Shown piece by piece: positions 7,852-16,529 of a stretch of 64,000 nt of DNA. Numbering within the stretch: the first letter of the stretch is position 1; each line of letters begins with the position of its first letter. The notes beneath the pieces are model-generated. The model searched no databases, had not been told where the DNA came from, and was given only the letters and a program-made list of their open reading frames with translations. A program made the position numbers and the translations under genes. Origin of the DNA: Mycobacterium sp. DL99 (GTDB taxonomy: Bacteria > Actinomycetota > Actinomycetes > Mycobacteriales > Mycobacteriaceae); the NCBI RefSeq assembly GCF_004762045.1, contig NZ_SJOM01000007.1, forward strand, positions 4,760,874-4,824,873, given 5' to 3'.

Positions 7852-9692
7852 GCGAACTACTCGAAGTATCCGGCCTGACCGTGGACTTTCCGACCGACAC
7901 CGACGTGGTACACGCGGTGCGGGGCCTCAACTTTCACGTCGGCGCCGGTGAGGTGGTCGCGCTCGTCGGCGAATCCGGCGCCGGGAAATCGGCCAGTGCC
8001 ATGGCCGTCGTCGGGCTGCTGCCCGAATTCGCCGAAGTCTCCGGATCGGTGCGGCTGCGCGGCGAGGAGCTCGTCGGCTTGTCCGACGCGCAGATGTCAC
8101 AGGTCCGCGGTAACACCATCGGAACCGTGTTCCAGGACCCGATGTCCGCGCTCACGCCGGTCTATACCGTGGGCGATCAGATCGCCGAGGCTCTCACCGT
8201 CCACAACCGCGATCTGGGCCGACGCGCGGCCCGTATCCGGGCCGTCGAACTGCTCGAGCTGGTGGGCATCGCTCAACCCGAGCAGCGTGCCCGGGCCTTC
8301 CCGCACGAGTTGTCCGGCGGCGAACGCCAGCGGGTGGTCATCGCCATCGCCATCGCCAACGACCCCGATCTGCTGATCTGCGACGAGCCCACCACCGCCC
8401 TCGACGTCACGGTGCAGGCCCAGATTCTCGAGGTACTCAAGACCGCACGCGACGTCACCGGCGCCGGGGTACTGATCATCACCCACGATCTCGGGGTGGT
8501 GGCCGAATTCGCCGACCGCGCCCTGGTGATGTATGCCGGGCGGGCTGTCGAGGACGCTCCGGTGACCCGGTTGTACGAGAAGGCCCGGATGCCTTACACC
8601 GTCGGCCTGCTCGGCTCGGTGCCACGCCTGGATGCCCCGCAGGGCACCCGCCTGGTCCCGATCCCCGGGGCGCCGCCGTCGCTCACCACGACGCCGCACG
8701 GCTGCCCCTTCGCCCCGCGCTGCCCGCTGGCCATCGACGAGTGCGACGCCGCCGAACCCGAACTGATCGAATTGGCGCCGGGCCACCACGCCGCCTGCAT
8801 CCGCACCGACCAGGTCAGCGGGCACAGCGCCGCCGAGATCTATCAGGTGACCGGCACCGGCACCACCGCCGCCCCCGAGGCCCGGCCCGCCGATGCCGAC
8901 GTGGTGCTGCGGGTGCGCAACCTGTCCAAGACCTACAAACTGACCAAAGGGGCGGTGCTGCGCAGGCAGGTCGGTGAGGTCCGGGCCGTCGACGACGTCA
9001 GCTTCGACCTGCGCGGCGGCCGCACCCTCGGCATCGTCGGCGAGTCCGGATCGGGCAAATCCACCACCCTGCACCAGATTCTGAATCTGTCTGCACCGCA
9101 GTCGGGTTCGATCGAAGTCCTCGGCTCCGACGTGGCCACCCTGAACCGGCGAACGCGCCGCGCCCTGCGCACCGACCTTCAAGTGGTGTTCCAGGATCCG
9201 GTGGCTTCACTGGACCCGCGGCTGCCGGTGTCGGATGTGTTGGCAGAGCCGTTGACCGCCAACGGTTTCGACAAACCGCGGATCGACGAGCGGGTGGCCG
9301 AGCTACTCGAGTTGGTGGGCCTGCGACGCACCGACGCGGGCCGCTATCCGGCCGAGTTCTCCGGCGGGCAGAAACAGCGCATCGGGATCGCCCGCGCCCT
9401 GGCATTGCAGCCCAAGATCATCGCACTCGACGAACCGGTCTCCGCTCTCGATGTCTCGATCCAGGCCGGGATCATCAACCTGCTGCTGGACCTACAGGAC
9501 CGGTTCGGCCTGGCCTATCTGTTCGTCTCCCACGATCTGTCGGTGGTCAAGCACCTGGCTCACGATGTCGCGGTGATGCACAAGGGGGCGGTCGTCGAAC
9601 AGGGCTCCGGCGACGAGGTGTTCGCCAACCCGCGGCACGCCTATACCCGCAAATTGCTGGCCGCGGTTCCGCAACCAAAGCCGGTCGACTGA
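7848..9692 (+). CDS. oppD: Fused two-domain peptide transporter ATPase OppD
   Basis: This 614-residue protein contains two complete ABC ATPase domains, equivalent to OppD and OppF joined. Domain 1 has Walker A GESGAGKS (41-48), signature LSGGE (155-159) and Walker B Asp179-Glu180. Domain 2 has GESGSGKS (398-405), FSGGQ (504-508) and Asp528-Glu529. Between them, residues 286-317 carry Cys286, Cys292, Cys299 and Cys317. In the M. tuberculosis OppABCD transporter a region of this kind was reported to hold an iron-sulfur cluster, and the four Cys here could do the same. Both ATP sites look catalytically intact. Its stop is 2 bp from that of the convergent DoxX-like gene. Confidence 0.9.
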   Translation: MSELLEVSGLTVDFPTDTDVVHAVRGLNFHVGAGEVVALVGESGAGKSASAMAVVGLLPEFAEVSGSVRLRGEELVGLSDAQMSQVRGNTIGTVFQDPMSALTPVYTVGDQIAEALTVHNRDLGRRAARIRAVELLELVGIAQPEQRARAFPHELSGGERQRVVIAIAIANDPDLLICDEPTTALDVTVQAQILEVLKTARDVTGAGVLIITHDLGVVAEFADRALVMYAGRAVEDAPVTRLYEKARMPYTVGLLGSVPRLDAPQGTRLVPIPGAPPSLTTTPHGCPFAPRCPLAIDECDAAEPELIELAPGHHAACIRTDQVSGHSAAEIYQVTGTGTTAAPEARPADADVVLRVRNLSKTYKLTKGAVLRRQVGEVRAVDDVSFDLRGGRTLGIVGESGSGKSTTLHQILNLSAPQSGSIEVLGSDVATLNRRTRRALRTDLQVVFQDPVASLDPRLPVSDVLAEPLTANGFDKPRIDERVAELLELVGLRRTDAGRYPAEFSGGQKQRIGIARALALQPKIIALDEPVSALDVSIQAGIINLLLDLQDRFGLAYLFVSHDLSVVKHLAHDVAVMHKGAVVEQGSGDEVFANPRHAYTRKLLAAVPQPKPVD

Positions 9693-9694
9693 GT

Positions 9695-11023
9695 TCACCT
9701 GTTGTACGAGCCCTCACGGACCCAACTGAACCCACGTTCCACCACCGGAAACGAATTCGGATCCACCTTGGTGCACCAGGCGTGGATGCGGTGCCCGGCG
9801 TAGTCGTCGGCGTCGATGACCAACCGGTTCGGACCCGGCCACCAATATGTCAGGCGCACCCGCACCGGCGTCTCCTTGAAGGTACCCACCTCGACGTAGT
9901 GGTTCAGGTCGATGAAATGCCGGCCCGGGTCGATGGTGCCGCCGTACTCCTCGAACGAATCGTCCATGTGCTGGATGGTCAGCCTCACGGGATCGACCAT
10001 GCTGAACGATCGGTCGAAAATCACTCGGCGCCACTGTAATTCATCGGTCAGGAGCGGATCACGCCGGTAGCCTTCGGCGGAGAAACCGTCGACCTGATAG
10101 ATGCCGTACAACTCCGGGACCGGTCTGGCCCATTGCCGCCAGTTCTGCACGGCGATGACGCCGAGCAGGTTCGCGCCGAGAATCAACTGGGCCACCAGCG
10201 CAATCCGGTTGGCCCGCCGGGCGGCGAACAGCTGCGGTGTACGCGCCGCAGGGACCGCCTGATCGGAGAAGAGCGCCGCAGCCAGCCGCGCGGCATACGG
10301 AGCCAGCAGGAACAGGCTCATCATCAGCAGCATCGACGAGACCGTCTTGAGTCGGATGTCGTAGGTCATGTTGAGCAGGAAGACCTGCGTCATGTCGACT
10401 GCGCAGAGGAGCGCTCCCGCCGGCACCGCCCGCGGGATGAGCAGTAGCACACCGGCAAGCAGTTCAGCCGAGCCGAGCGCAATCTGGTACGGCTGGGAGA
10501 TGCTCACCTGCGTCCACAGCACGCCTTGCGGGCTGAAATTGCCGAACGGCTCGACCAGGCGGTTCAGGACGAATGGCATCTGTGTCGGGATGGCCTTGGC
10601 CATCCCGAAATAGAACATCGCGGCGGCCAGCACGAGCCGCAAGTACAGCGACATCCAGGCCCACATCCGCGGATACCCGCCGCGACGGCGGTCCAGCACC
10701 GACCACAGCAGCGTGGCCACCGTCGACACCACCACCATGAGAAACAGAGCGGTCCACTGGAAGGCGCTGTCGCTGCCCACCTGCGTACTCTCGACCCGCA
10801 GCCCCAGAATGTGCGACGCCGTCCACTCGATGGGCGGGCGCAGCGTCGCGATCAGCCCCGACACCGACGACCACGGCAGCCTGATCCCCACCCCAGCCAG
10901 CAGGATCGGGATCAACCCCAGCAGGCAGGCCAGGCCGAACAGGCCGAAGTAGCAGGATCCGAACCGGAAGCCGATCCGCGTCGCAAGCGGCCAGCGAACA
11001 TCGCCTGCATCTGTGTCTGTCAC
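9695..11023 (-). CDS. DoxX-like multipass membrane protein
   Basis: A 442-residue protein begins with about 250 residues of DoxX-like membrane helices, including FYFGMAKAIPTQMPFV and a pore-like run of Leu/Met helices. A soluble C-terminal domain of about 130 residues follows (GIYQVDGFSAEG, then LQWRRVIFDR, then WWPGPNRLVIDADDY). The GTG at 11023 is supported by GGGGAGGGG just upstream; a candidate -10 TACCGT (11057-11062, minus strand) lies about 33 bp above. It sits inverted between oppD and oppA, which are adjacent in M. tuberculosis. DoxX proteins are linked to redox and thiol stress in mycobacteria, but this long form has no assigned role. Confidence 0.7.
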   Translation of the reverse strand: MTDTDAGDVRWPLATRIGFRFGSCYFGLFGLACLLGLIPILLAGVGIRLPWSSVSGLIATLRPPIEWTASHILGLRVESTQVGSDSAFQWTALFLMVVVSTVATLLWSVLDRRRGGYPRMWAWMSLYLRLVLAAAMFYFGMAKAIPTQMPFVLNRLVEPFGNFSPQGVLWTQVSISQPYQIALGSAELLAGVLLLIPRAVPAGALLCAVDMTQVFLLNMTYDIRLKTVSSMLLMMSLFLLAPYAARLAAALFSDQAVPAARTPQLFAARRANRIALVAQLILGANLLGVIAVQNWRQWARPVPELYGIYQVDGFSAEGYRRDPLLTDELQWRRVIFDRSFSMVDPVRLTIQHMDDSFEEYGGTIDPGRHFIDLNHYVEVGTFKETPVRVRLTYWWPGPNRLVIDADDYAGHRIHAWCTKVDPNSFPVVERGFSWVREGSYNR

Positions 11024-11134
11024 GACGCCCCTCCCCGTCAACCACACCCCGTCATCACGGTATCGGCCCCCGCAGACCCAGCAACCGCCAACTGACACCT
11101 CGGGGTCCTGTCCCCAAATTGCCCCGGCTCCCTC

Positions 11135-11140
11135 TAGCAT
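11135..11140 (+). promoter_or_regulatory. Leaderless-type -10 box for oppA
   Basis: TAGCAT lies exactly 7 bp upstream of the oppA ATG. This places the transcription start at or next to the A of the ATG, as in mycobacterial leaderless mRNAs. It implies oppA is transcribed separately from oppBCD. Confidence 0.6.
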
Positions 11141-11147
11141 CGGCGAG

Positions 11148-12830
11148 ATGAACGGATTGAAGATCCGACGCCTCGCCGTCGTCGCAGCGGTCACCGCACT
11201 GGCCCTGGCCGGGTGTTCGGGCGGCGAGCGGGAAACCCCGTCGGCCGGGGGTAACGCCGAGGTGGGCACCACGAACGACATGAATCCGCAGGATGTGGCG
11301 AACCTGCGCCAGGGCGGCAACCTTCGCCTGGCACTGACCGAGTTCCCGCCGAACTTCAACCCGCTGCACCTCGACGGCAACACCGGCGACGTCGGCGCGC
11401 TCACCAGATCCACGATGCCCCGCGCCTTCGTGATCGCGGCCGACGGGTCGGCGAGCGTGAACACCAACTACTTCACCAATGTCGAACTGACCGGCACCAA
11501 CCCGCAGGTTGTCACCTACACGATCAATCCCAAGGCGGTGTGGACCGACGGCACCCCGATCACCTGGGAGGACATCAAGTCCCAGACCGAGGCCAACAGC
11601 GGCAAGGACCCGGCGTTCGTCATCGCCGCGCCCAACGGCTTCGAGCGGGTAGCCTCGGTGACCCGCGGCGTGGACGACCGCCAGGCCGTGATGACCTTCG
11701 CCAAGCCCTACGCCGACTGGCAGGGCATGTTCGCCGGCAACGGCAGCCTGCTGCCCAAGAGCATGACCGCCACCCCCGAGGCCTTCAACAAGGCTCAACT
11801 CACCCAGCCCGGGCCGTCGGCGGGCCCGTTCGTGGTGTCCAACATCGACCGGGGCGCGCAGCGGATCACGTTGAGCCGCAACCCGAAATGGTGGGGTCCC
11901 CCTCCCGTGTTGGACACCATCACCTACCTGGTGCTCGATGACGCCGCACGCATCCCGGCGCTGCAGAACAACACCATCGACGCAACCGGTACCGCGTCGC
12001 TGGATGAACTGACCATCGCCCGCAAGACCGCGGGCATCAGCATCCGACGGGCGCCGTCGGCCAGCTGGTACCACCTGACCTTCAACGGCGCACCCGGCTC
12101 GATCCTGGCCGATCCGGCCCTGCGCAGCGCGGTCGCCAAGGGCATCGACCGGCAGGCCATCGCCAACATCACCCAGCGGGGTCTCACCGACAATCCGGTG
12201 CCGCTGAACAACCACATCTACGTCGCGGGCCAGCAGGGTTATCAGGACAACGCGGCGTCGGTGGCCTTCGATCCCGAGAAAGCCAAGGCCGAACTCGACG
12301 CGCTGGGCTGGAAAGTGCCTGAGGGACGGCAGTTCCGGGAGAAGGACGGCAAGGAACTCGTCATCCGCAACGTGTTCTACGACGCGGGCAGCACCCGGCA
12401 GGTGGCCCAGATCGCGCAGAACATGCTCGGCCAGATCGGGGTGAACCTGAAGCTCGACACCAAGCCGGGCACGGGATTTTTCACCAACTACATCATCAAG
12501 GGCGACTTCGACATTGCCCAGTTCGCTTTCCTCGGCGACGCTTTCCCGTTGAGCTCGCTGACCCAGATCTATACGCAGGACGGGGCCAGTAACTTCGGCA
12601 GGATCGGCAGCCCTGAGGTGGACGCCAAGATCGAGCAGACGCTGGAAGAACTGGACCCGGTCAAGTCGCGCGCCCTGGCCAACGAGCTCGACCAGATGTT
12701 GTTCGCCGAGGTGTTCAGCCTCCCGCTGTTCCAATCACCCGGCAACGTGGCGGTGCGCAGCAACCTGGCCAATTTCGGGGCCCCGGGGCTGGCCGACACC
12801 GATTACACCAAGGTCGGCTTCCTCAAGTAG
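11148..12830 (+). CDS. oppA: Oligopeptide-binding lipoprotein OppA
   Basis: The 560-residue solute-binding protein of family 5 (SBP_bac_5) has a lipoprotein signal ending in LAGC, with lipidated Cys23. The mature part has the family layout: RQGGNLRLALTEFPPNFNPL near the start, YTINPKAVWTDGTPITWEDIK, and a large ligand-binding lobe. It delivers oligopeptides to OppBCD. The ATG at 11148 is set by the lipoprotein signal; upstream in-frame starts would add a polar, Pro-rich extension that is not signal-like. A small uncharacterised gene follows after 2 bp. Confidence 0.9.
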   Translation: MNGLKIRRLAVVAAVTALALAGCSGGERETPSAGGNAEVGTTNDMNPQDVANLRQGGNLRLALTEFPPNFNPLHLDGNTGDVGALTRSTMPRAFVIAADGSASVNTNYFTNVELTGTNPQVVTYTINPKAVWTDGTPITWEDIKSQTEANSGKDPAFVIAAPNGFERVASVTRGVDDRQAVMTFAKPYADWQGMFAGNGSLLPKSMTATPEAFNKAQLTQPGPSAGPFVVSNIDRGAQRITLSRNPKWWGPPPVLDTITYLVLDDAARIPALQNNTIDATGTASLDELTIARKTAGISIRRAPSASWYHLTFNGAPGSILADPALRSAVAKGIDRQAIANITQRGLTDNPVPLNNHIYVAGQQGYQDNAASVAFDPEKAKAELDALGWKVPEGRQFREKDGKELVIRNVFYDAGSTRQVAQIAQNMLGQIGVNLKLDTKPGTGFFTNYIIKGDFDIAQFAFLGDAFPLSSLTQIYTQDGASNFGRIGSPEVDAKIEQTLEELDPVKSRALANELDQMLFAEVFSLPLFQSPGNVAVRSNLANFGAPGLADTDYTKVGFLK

Positions 12831-12832
12831 TC

Positions 12833-13348
12833 GTGCCCGTGCACCTGGAGCTGGTCGATGACATCACCGTGCACATGGCCCCCGGGATGTACAGCTGGTG
12901 CACCCTGCTGACGTTCGCGATCCCGGCCACGGGGTCCGGCACAGACGTGATCAACAGTGTCCTCGCCCATCCCCGCTACGGCGACGACTGCGCTTCCCCG
13001 TGGACGGGGAAACCTGACCCCGTGCATGGTCCGTATCGACTCGAGTCCCTGAATTCCGATGGCTTCCAGCGATGTTCACGGGCAGAGGCAGTGGCGTCCC
13101 TGTGGTCGTGGCCTGCGGCCAACCTGAGCCCCTGGGTCAGCTCAGAGTTCCTGCTGTCGCGTGAGTTGGTGATGGCATGGACATCACCGATCCTGAGCAC
13201 CGCCGATGAGATCTATCGGCTCAGCGTGCCGAGGGAGGGCAACGAGCACTCGTATGGATGGGTTGTCGGCCTCAACGGGTTCCATGAGTTCGTCGCCGTC
13301 TGCCGTCAGCGCGCCGCCGCCACCGTCATCATCGCCTCGGACGACTGA
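12833..13348 (+). CDS. Conserved hypothetical protein
   Basis: A 171-residue cytoplasmic protein with no signal peptide or membrane helix starts at GTG 12833, 2 bp after oppA. The C-terminal part (GWVVGLNGFHEFVAV, then TVIIASDD) resembles a conserved actinobacterial motif I recall from uncharacterised proteins. GC at third positions drops in the second half of the gene, but the frame stays open and the end motif is intact. It may be co-transcribed with oppA; no functional link is evident. Confidence 0.6.
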   Translation: MPVHLELVDDITVHMAPGMYSWCTLLTFAIPATGSGTDVINSVLAHPRYGDDCASPWTGKPDPVHGPYRLESLNSDGFQRCSRAEAVASLWSWPAANLSPWVSSEFLLSRELVMAWTSPILSTADEIYRLSVPREGNEHSYGWVVGLNGFHEFVAVCRQRAAATVIIASDD

Positions 13349-13373
13349 GGTTGCCGAGTCGGACAAGCCGAAT

Positions 13374-13655
13374 TCAGATCGCCGATCCGCGGTTGGGCGG
13401 CGGCGGCACGATCAGACGGTCGTCGCACTCACGGCGCCGGCACCCGTCCGCCAACGGGATCGCCGAGGCAGGGTCGGCGGCAAATGCCCGATACTCGGCG
13501 TCGTCGATCGCGTCAAACTCCGCGTAATCGACGATCTGGAGGCTCACCGGTATCGACAGATAATGGCCGCCGGTGGTCGTATCGACCCCGAGCGAGAACC
13601 AATGCGGCTGACGTGCGTCGTCTCGAAGCGCTTCGCGCTCATCGTGTTCCCTCAT
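13374..13655 (-). CDS. Small conserved hypothetical protein
   Basis: A 93-residue acidic protein with aromatic/His-rich elements (QPHWFSLGVDTTTGGHYLSI, then PVSLQIVDYAEF) and an Arg/Cys patch (GCRRRECDDRL) near the end. It overlaps the upstream hydrolase gene by 17 bp on the same strand, so it is the last gene of the six-gene unit that starts at 17269. It is soluble and carries no recognised domain. It is convergent with the hypothetical gene after oppA, 25 bp apart. Confidence 0.6.
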   Translation of the reverse strand: MREHDEREALRDDARQPHWFSLGVDTTTGGHYLSIPVSLQIVDYAEFDAIDDAEYRAFAADPASAIPLADGCRRRECDDRLIVPPPPNRGSAI

Positions 13656-14907
13656 CGCCGGGATGACGTCCCGGTGACAGAGCAGTGGGCAGCGCCGTCT
13701 CCACGACAGTGGCCACCGCGATCGCAGACACCGCCACCCGGATCACGGGACGCGCAGGCAGGGCGTCCAGCTCGGCGGCGGTGGCCGAAAGTTGTTCGGC
13801 CACACCGTCGCGCACCGCACGGATCACCGCGAACGCAGCACGCTCGCGGGTGTCGACGACACTGTGCACCACCGTCGGCATCCGAACCAACACGGATTCG
13901 GGGACCAGTGCCGCGATCCGCTCGGCCACAGCCGGCGGAGTGGTCAGATCCCGGCCACCGGACAGCACGACGGTGGGCCAGTGGAACTCCGGCAGCTCGG
14001 CGAGCAAGTCGAAGGGCTCGGCTTCGAACGGTTCGTAGAACTTCGCGCTGCCGATCATGTCGGCCATCTCCAGAGCCGGGTCCAGCGGCAGGCCGTCGGG
14101 CACGCCGGCGTAGTTCAACTCGCGAAACGCGATCCGCCCGACAAGATCTACCTCGTTGCGGTACGGCGCTTTTCGCGTCGAGAGCCGGCTCAGCCGGGCC
14201 AGACCCGACCACACCAGCGTGCGCCCGCGCAGCAGCAGATCGAGTTGGCGGTCCAGCAGTGCGGCACCGCCCAACCCATAGAGCAGGCCGGCCAGCTCTC
14301 CCCCTCTGGTGGCCAACGCCCCATCGGCCACCAGGCGGCGCACCTTGGGCGCCAGGCCGGCGGTCTCCGGGTCTGTGCCCTCCCACAGCAGCCCGCGAAT
14401 GGCACTGCGCATGACTTCGATATCGGCGGTGGACAGCAGCGGAGAGTCGAGCACCATCGCCGCGATCCGGTCGGGATGCCGCACCCCGAACCCCGCGGCG
14501 ATGTAGCTGCCGTACGACGTGCCGTAGAGCACCGCCTCGTGCACACCGGCGTCGTCGAGCACCGCGGCGATGTCATCCACCACCTGCTCGACGGTGATGG
14601 CCGCCGGAGGCAGATCCGCACCCCCATCGGTATGCCGCGACATCCCGATGCCCCGGTGCTCGATCATGATCACGTCGAATCCGGCCGCGGCCGCGCGCCT
14701 GCGCAGAGCGCGGTAGGGCTGGATCGATGCGACGCCGGGACCACCCGGGATGATCACCACCGGGTGCGCCGATTTGCGCCCGGCCCGTACGTAGAACAGG
14801 TCGAACTGCTCGTCGGAACCCGGACTGACCGGGCGTCGCACCGCCCGCGCCCCCGGTAGCGCAGCCAGTTTGTCGTGCACCCGCCTGCGCTTGGCGTTCA
14901 TCGTCAT
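13639..14907 (-). CDS. Alpha/beta hydrolase, S33 peptidase-like
   Basis: The 422-residue protein has the oxyanion motif PGGPG, the nucleophile elbow GTSYGS, an acid residue in GGRDLTTP, and a His in VVHSVVD. This gives a full Ser-Asp-His triad of the prolyl-iminopeptidase/TAP-like (S33) group. The final 35 residues contain a hydrophobic stretch (VSAIAVATVVETALPTAL) that may associate with membrane. It begins 25 bp after the subunit IV-like gene and overlaps the next gene, so it belongs to the same operon. The substrate is unknown. A second in-frame ATG at 14901 is possible. Confidence 0.75.
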   Translation of the reverse strand: MTMNAKRRRVHDKLAALPGARAVRRPVSPGSDEQFDLFYVRAGRKSAHPVVIIPGGPGVASIQPYRALRRRAAAAGFDVIMIEHRGIGMSRHTDGGADLPPAAITVEQVVDDIAAVLDDAGVHEAVLYGTSYGSYIAAGFGVRHPDRIAAMVLDSPLLSTADIEVMRSAIRGLLWEGTDPETAGLAPKVRRLVADGALATRGGELAGLLYGLGGAALLDRQLDLLLRGRTLVWSGLARLSRLSTRKAPYRNEVDLVGRIAFRELNYAGVPDGLPLDPALEMADMIGSAKFYEPFEAEPFDLLAELPEFHWPTVVLSGGRDLTTPPAVAERIAALVPESVLVRMPTVVHSVVDTRERAAFAVIRAVRDGVAEQLSATAAELDALPARPVIRVAVSAIAVATVVETALPTALSPGRHPGDEGTR

Positions 14908-14932
14908 TGCGCTCCATTGTGCCGCGCAACGT

Positions 14933-15199
14933 TCAGATCAGATAGATGGCGAAGATCGCCCCGAACAGCACCACCAGCCACCCGTCGGTGGCGAGCTTGA
15001 GCCACGTCGGCGCGGTCCGGACCTCCATGAACTGCCGGATGATCAACCGAGACTTGATCAGCGTCAGCGCGAGCACCAGCGCGGTGATCGGCACACTGGC
15101 TCGGAGGGCATCCGAGTACTGGGCCGGCGCCAGCCACCAGGATCCGACGGTGATGGCGACCAGCAGTAGCCACGTCTGAGTCACGGCCTTGTCGGTCAT
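14933..15199 (-). CDS. Prokaryotic cytochrome oxidase subunit IV-like protein
   Basis: The 88-residue membrane protein has three hydrophobic helices separated by short loops and resembles the COX4_pro family (CyoD/NorF-like). These small subunits stabilise heme-copper oxidases or NO reductases. A GTGAGGTGATC ribosome-binding site precedes the ATG. The start is only 2 bp after the stop of the subunit III-like gene. No catalytic subunit I is encoded in the window, so its partner is unknown. Confidence 0.78.
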   Translation of the reverse strand: MTDKAVTQTWLLLVAITVGSWWLAPAQYSDALRASVPITALVLALTLIKSRLIIRQFMEVRTAPTWLKLATDGWLVVLFGAIFAIYLI

Positions 15200-15201
15200 G
15201 A

Positions 15202-15810
15202 TCACCTCACCACGTACAGCAGGCCGAAGATGATCACCCAGAGCAGGTCGACCATGTGCCAGTAGACCGCGCCCGCCTCCACCACCGATGTCCGACGGCG
15301 GGCCGGATTGCGCAATTCCCGCACGATCACACCCAACACGATGAGCCCGATCAGCACGTGGATCAGGTGCACACCCGTCAGCACGTAATAGAACGAGTAG
15401 AACATCTCGGAGTTGGTGTGGCCGGCCCGGATCTTGACCACCCATTCATAACCCTTGCAGGCCATGAACATCACGCCGCCGACACCGCCGGCATAGGTGA
15501 GCCGGATCGCGGACTCGGGGCGACCGGCCCGGGCGGCCAGCACGGCTCGGGCCACCAACCAGGAACTGGTCAGCAGGATCACCGTGTTGACGACCCCGAT
15601 GGTTATGTCGAGATGCTGTTGAGCACGGAGGAATTCGTCCGGATGCATGGTCCGGTAGATCATGAAGACGATGAAGTAGCCACCGAAGATGACCAGATCA
15701 CCGAGCACCATCACCCACATGTGGCCGTCGCCCGGCAGATGTCCGGACGTGGCTCGGCGTTGCGAGTCAGATTGCGCCAGAATGGGATTACTCGTCATCG
15801 CGTCACTCAT
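15202..15810 (-). CDS. NorE/cytochrome oxidase subunit III-like protein
   Basis: The 202-residue protein has five predicted helices and the hallmarks of the subunit III/NorE family: LGDLVIFGGYFIVFMIYR near the N-terminus, FYYVLTGVHLIHVLIG, and the terminal YWHMVDLLWVIIF. Subunit III proteins lack metal centres and assist subunit I. The ATG overlaps the upstream stop by 4 bp. Its partners here are a COX4-like gene downstream and two paralogous membrane proteins upstream, rather than a catalytic oxidase subunit. Confidence 0.85.
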   Translation of the reverse strand: MSDAMTSNPILAQSDSQRRATSGHLPGDGHMWVMVLGDLVIFGGYFIVFMIYRTMHPDEFLRAQQHLDITIGVVNTVILLTSSWLVARAVLAARAGRPESAIRLTYAGGVGGVMFMACKGYEWVVKIRAGHTNSEMFYSFYYVLTGVHLIHVLIGLIVLGVIVRELRNPARRRTSVVEAGAVYWHMVDLLWVIIFGLLYVVR

Positions 15811-16529
15811 TCCAGTCCCGACTCTTCCGCGCCCTCACGCATCGCGGCCTGCCGCAACAGCACGATCAGTGCCGAAAGCCAGACCGAGAACACCACCACT
15901 GCCCACCAGAACGCGATCGAGCCATTCCATGCGAACGGTCCCGACGAAAAGACGAACATCTGGGTGGCGATGACCTCGGTGATGATCTGCCAGATGGTCA
16001 CGTACGCGAACCAGGCCGGGAACACGTTGTTCTTGTCGTAGAGGATGGCGATCGCCAACACCAGGTAGGCAGCCGTGAAACAGCCCAATGAGCCGTTGTA
16101 CGAAAGCATTCCGAGGTCATACAGCAAGCTGATCAGTTCCGGGTCACGGTCGGGCCGGAAGGCCGCGGTCAGAAAGCACACCGACACCAACAGAAACCCG
16201 GGCAGCGCGCCGACGCCCATGCCGCCGATGTAGCCGTAGGCGAACACCGACCCCACCGACATCCGTTTGATCTGATAGGCGACCAGTCCGTTGGTCATCG
16301 CCGCACCGCCCAGCAGGATCAGCAGCAGGCAGAAGCCGATCTTGATGGTCAGACCGTGTTCGGTGAAGAACGCCACCTTGTCGGCCGCGGTGACATCGGG
16401 CCGCGGTGGCGGTGTCACCCGGGTGAGGATGCAGATGATGACGCCGAAAGCTCCGTACCAGATCGGGAAGAACCAGGTCATCAACCGCACATCGGGCTTG
16501 CCCGGGGATGCGGCGGTCACCAGGGTCAT
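15807..16529 (-). CDS. Six-helix membrane protein, paralogue 2
   Basis: The 240-residue integral membrane protein has about six helices. It shares AAFRPDRDPEL and FxxGPFAWNGSIAFW-type motifs, and the same helix spacing, with the adjacent upstream gene, so the two arose by duplication. No heme- or copper-ligand pattern was seen: the conserved motifs carry Arg, Asp and Trp rather than paired His. It overlaps both neighbours by 4 bp (ATGA), so all four membrane genes are translationally coupled. Function is unknown; a role as an accessory or sensing module of an oxidase-like complex is an inference from position only. Confidence 0.65.
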   Translation of the reverse strand: MTLVTAASPGKPDVRLMTWFFPIWYGAFGVIICILTRVTPPPRPDVTAADKVAFFTEHGLTIKIGFCLLLILLGGAAMTNGLVAYQIKRMSVGSVFAYGYIGGMGVGALPGFLLVSVCFLTAAFRPDRDPELISLLYDLGMLSYNGSLGCFTAAYLVLAIAILYDKNNVFPAWFAYVTIWQIITEVIATQMFVFSSGPFAWNGSIAFWWAVVVFSVWLSALIVLLRQAAMREGAEESGLE

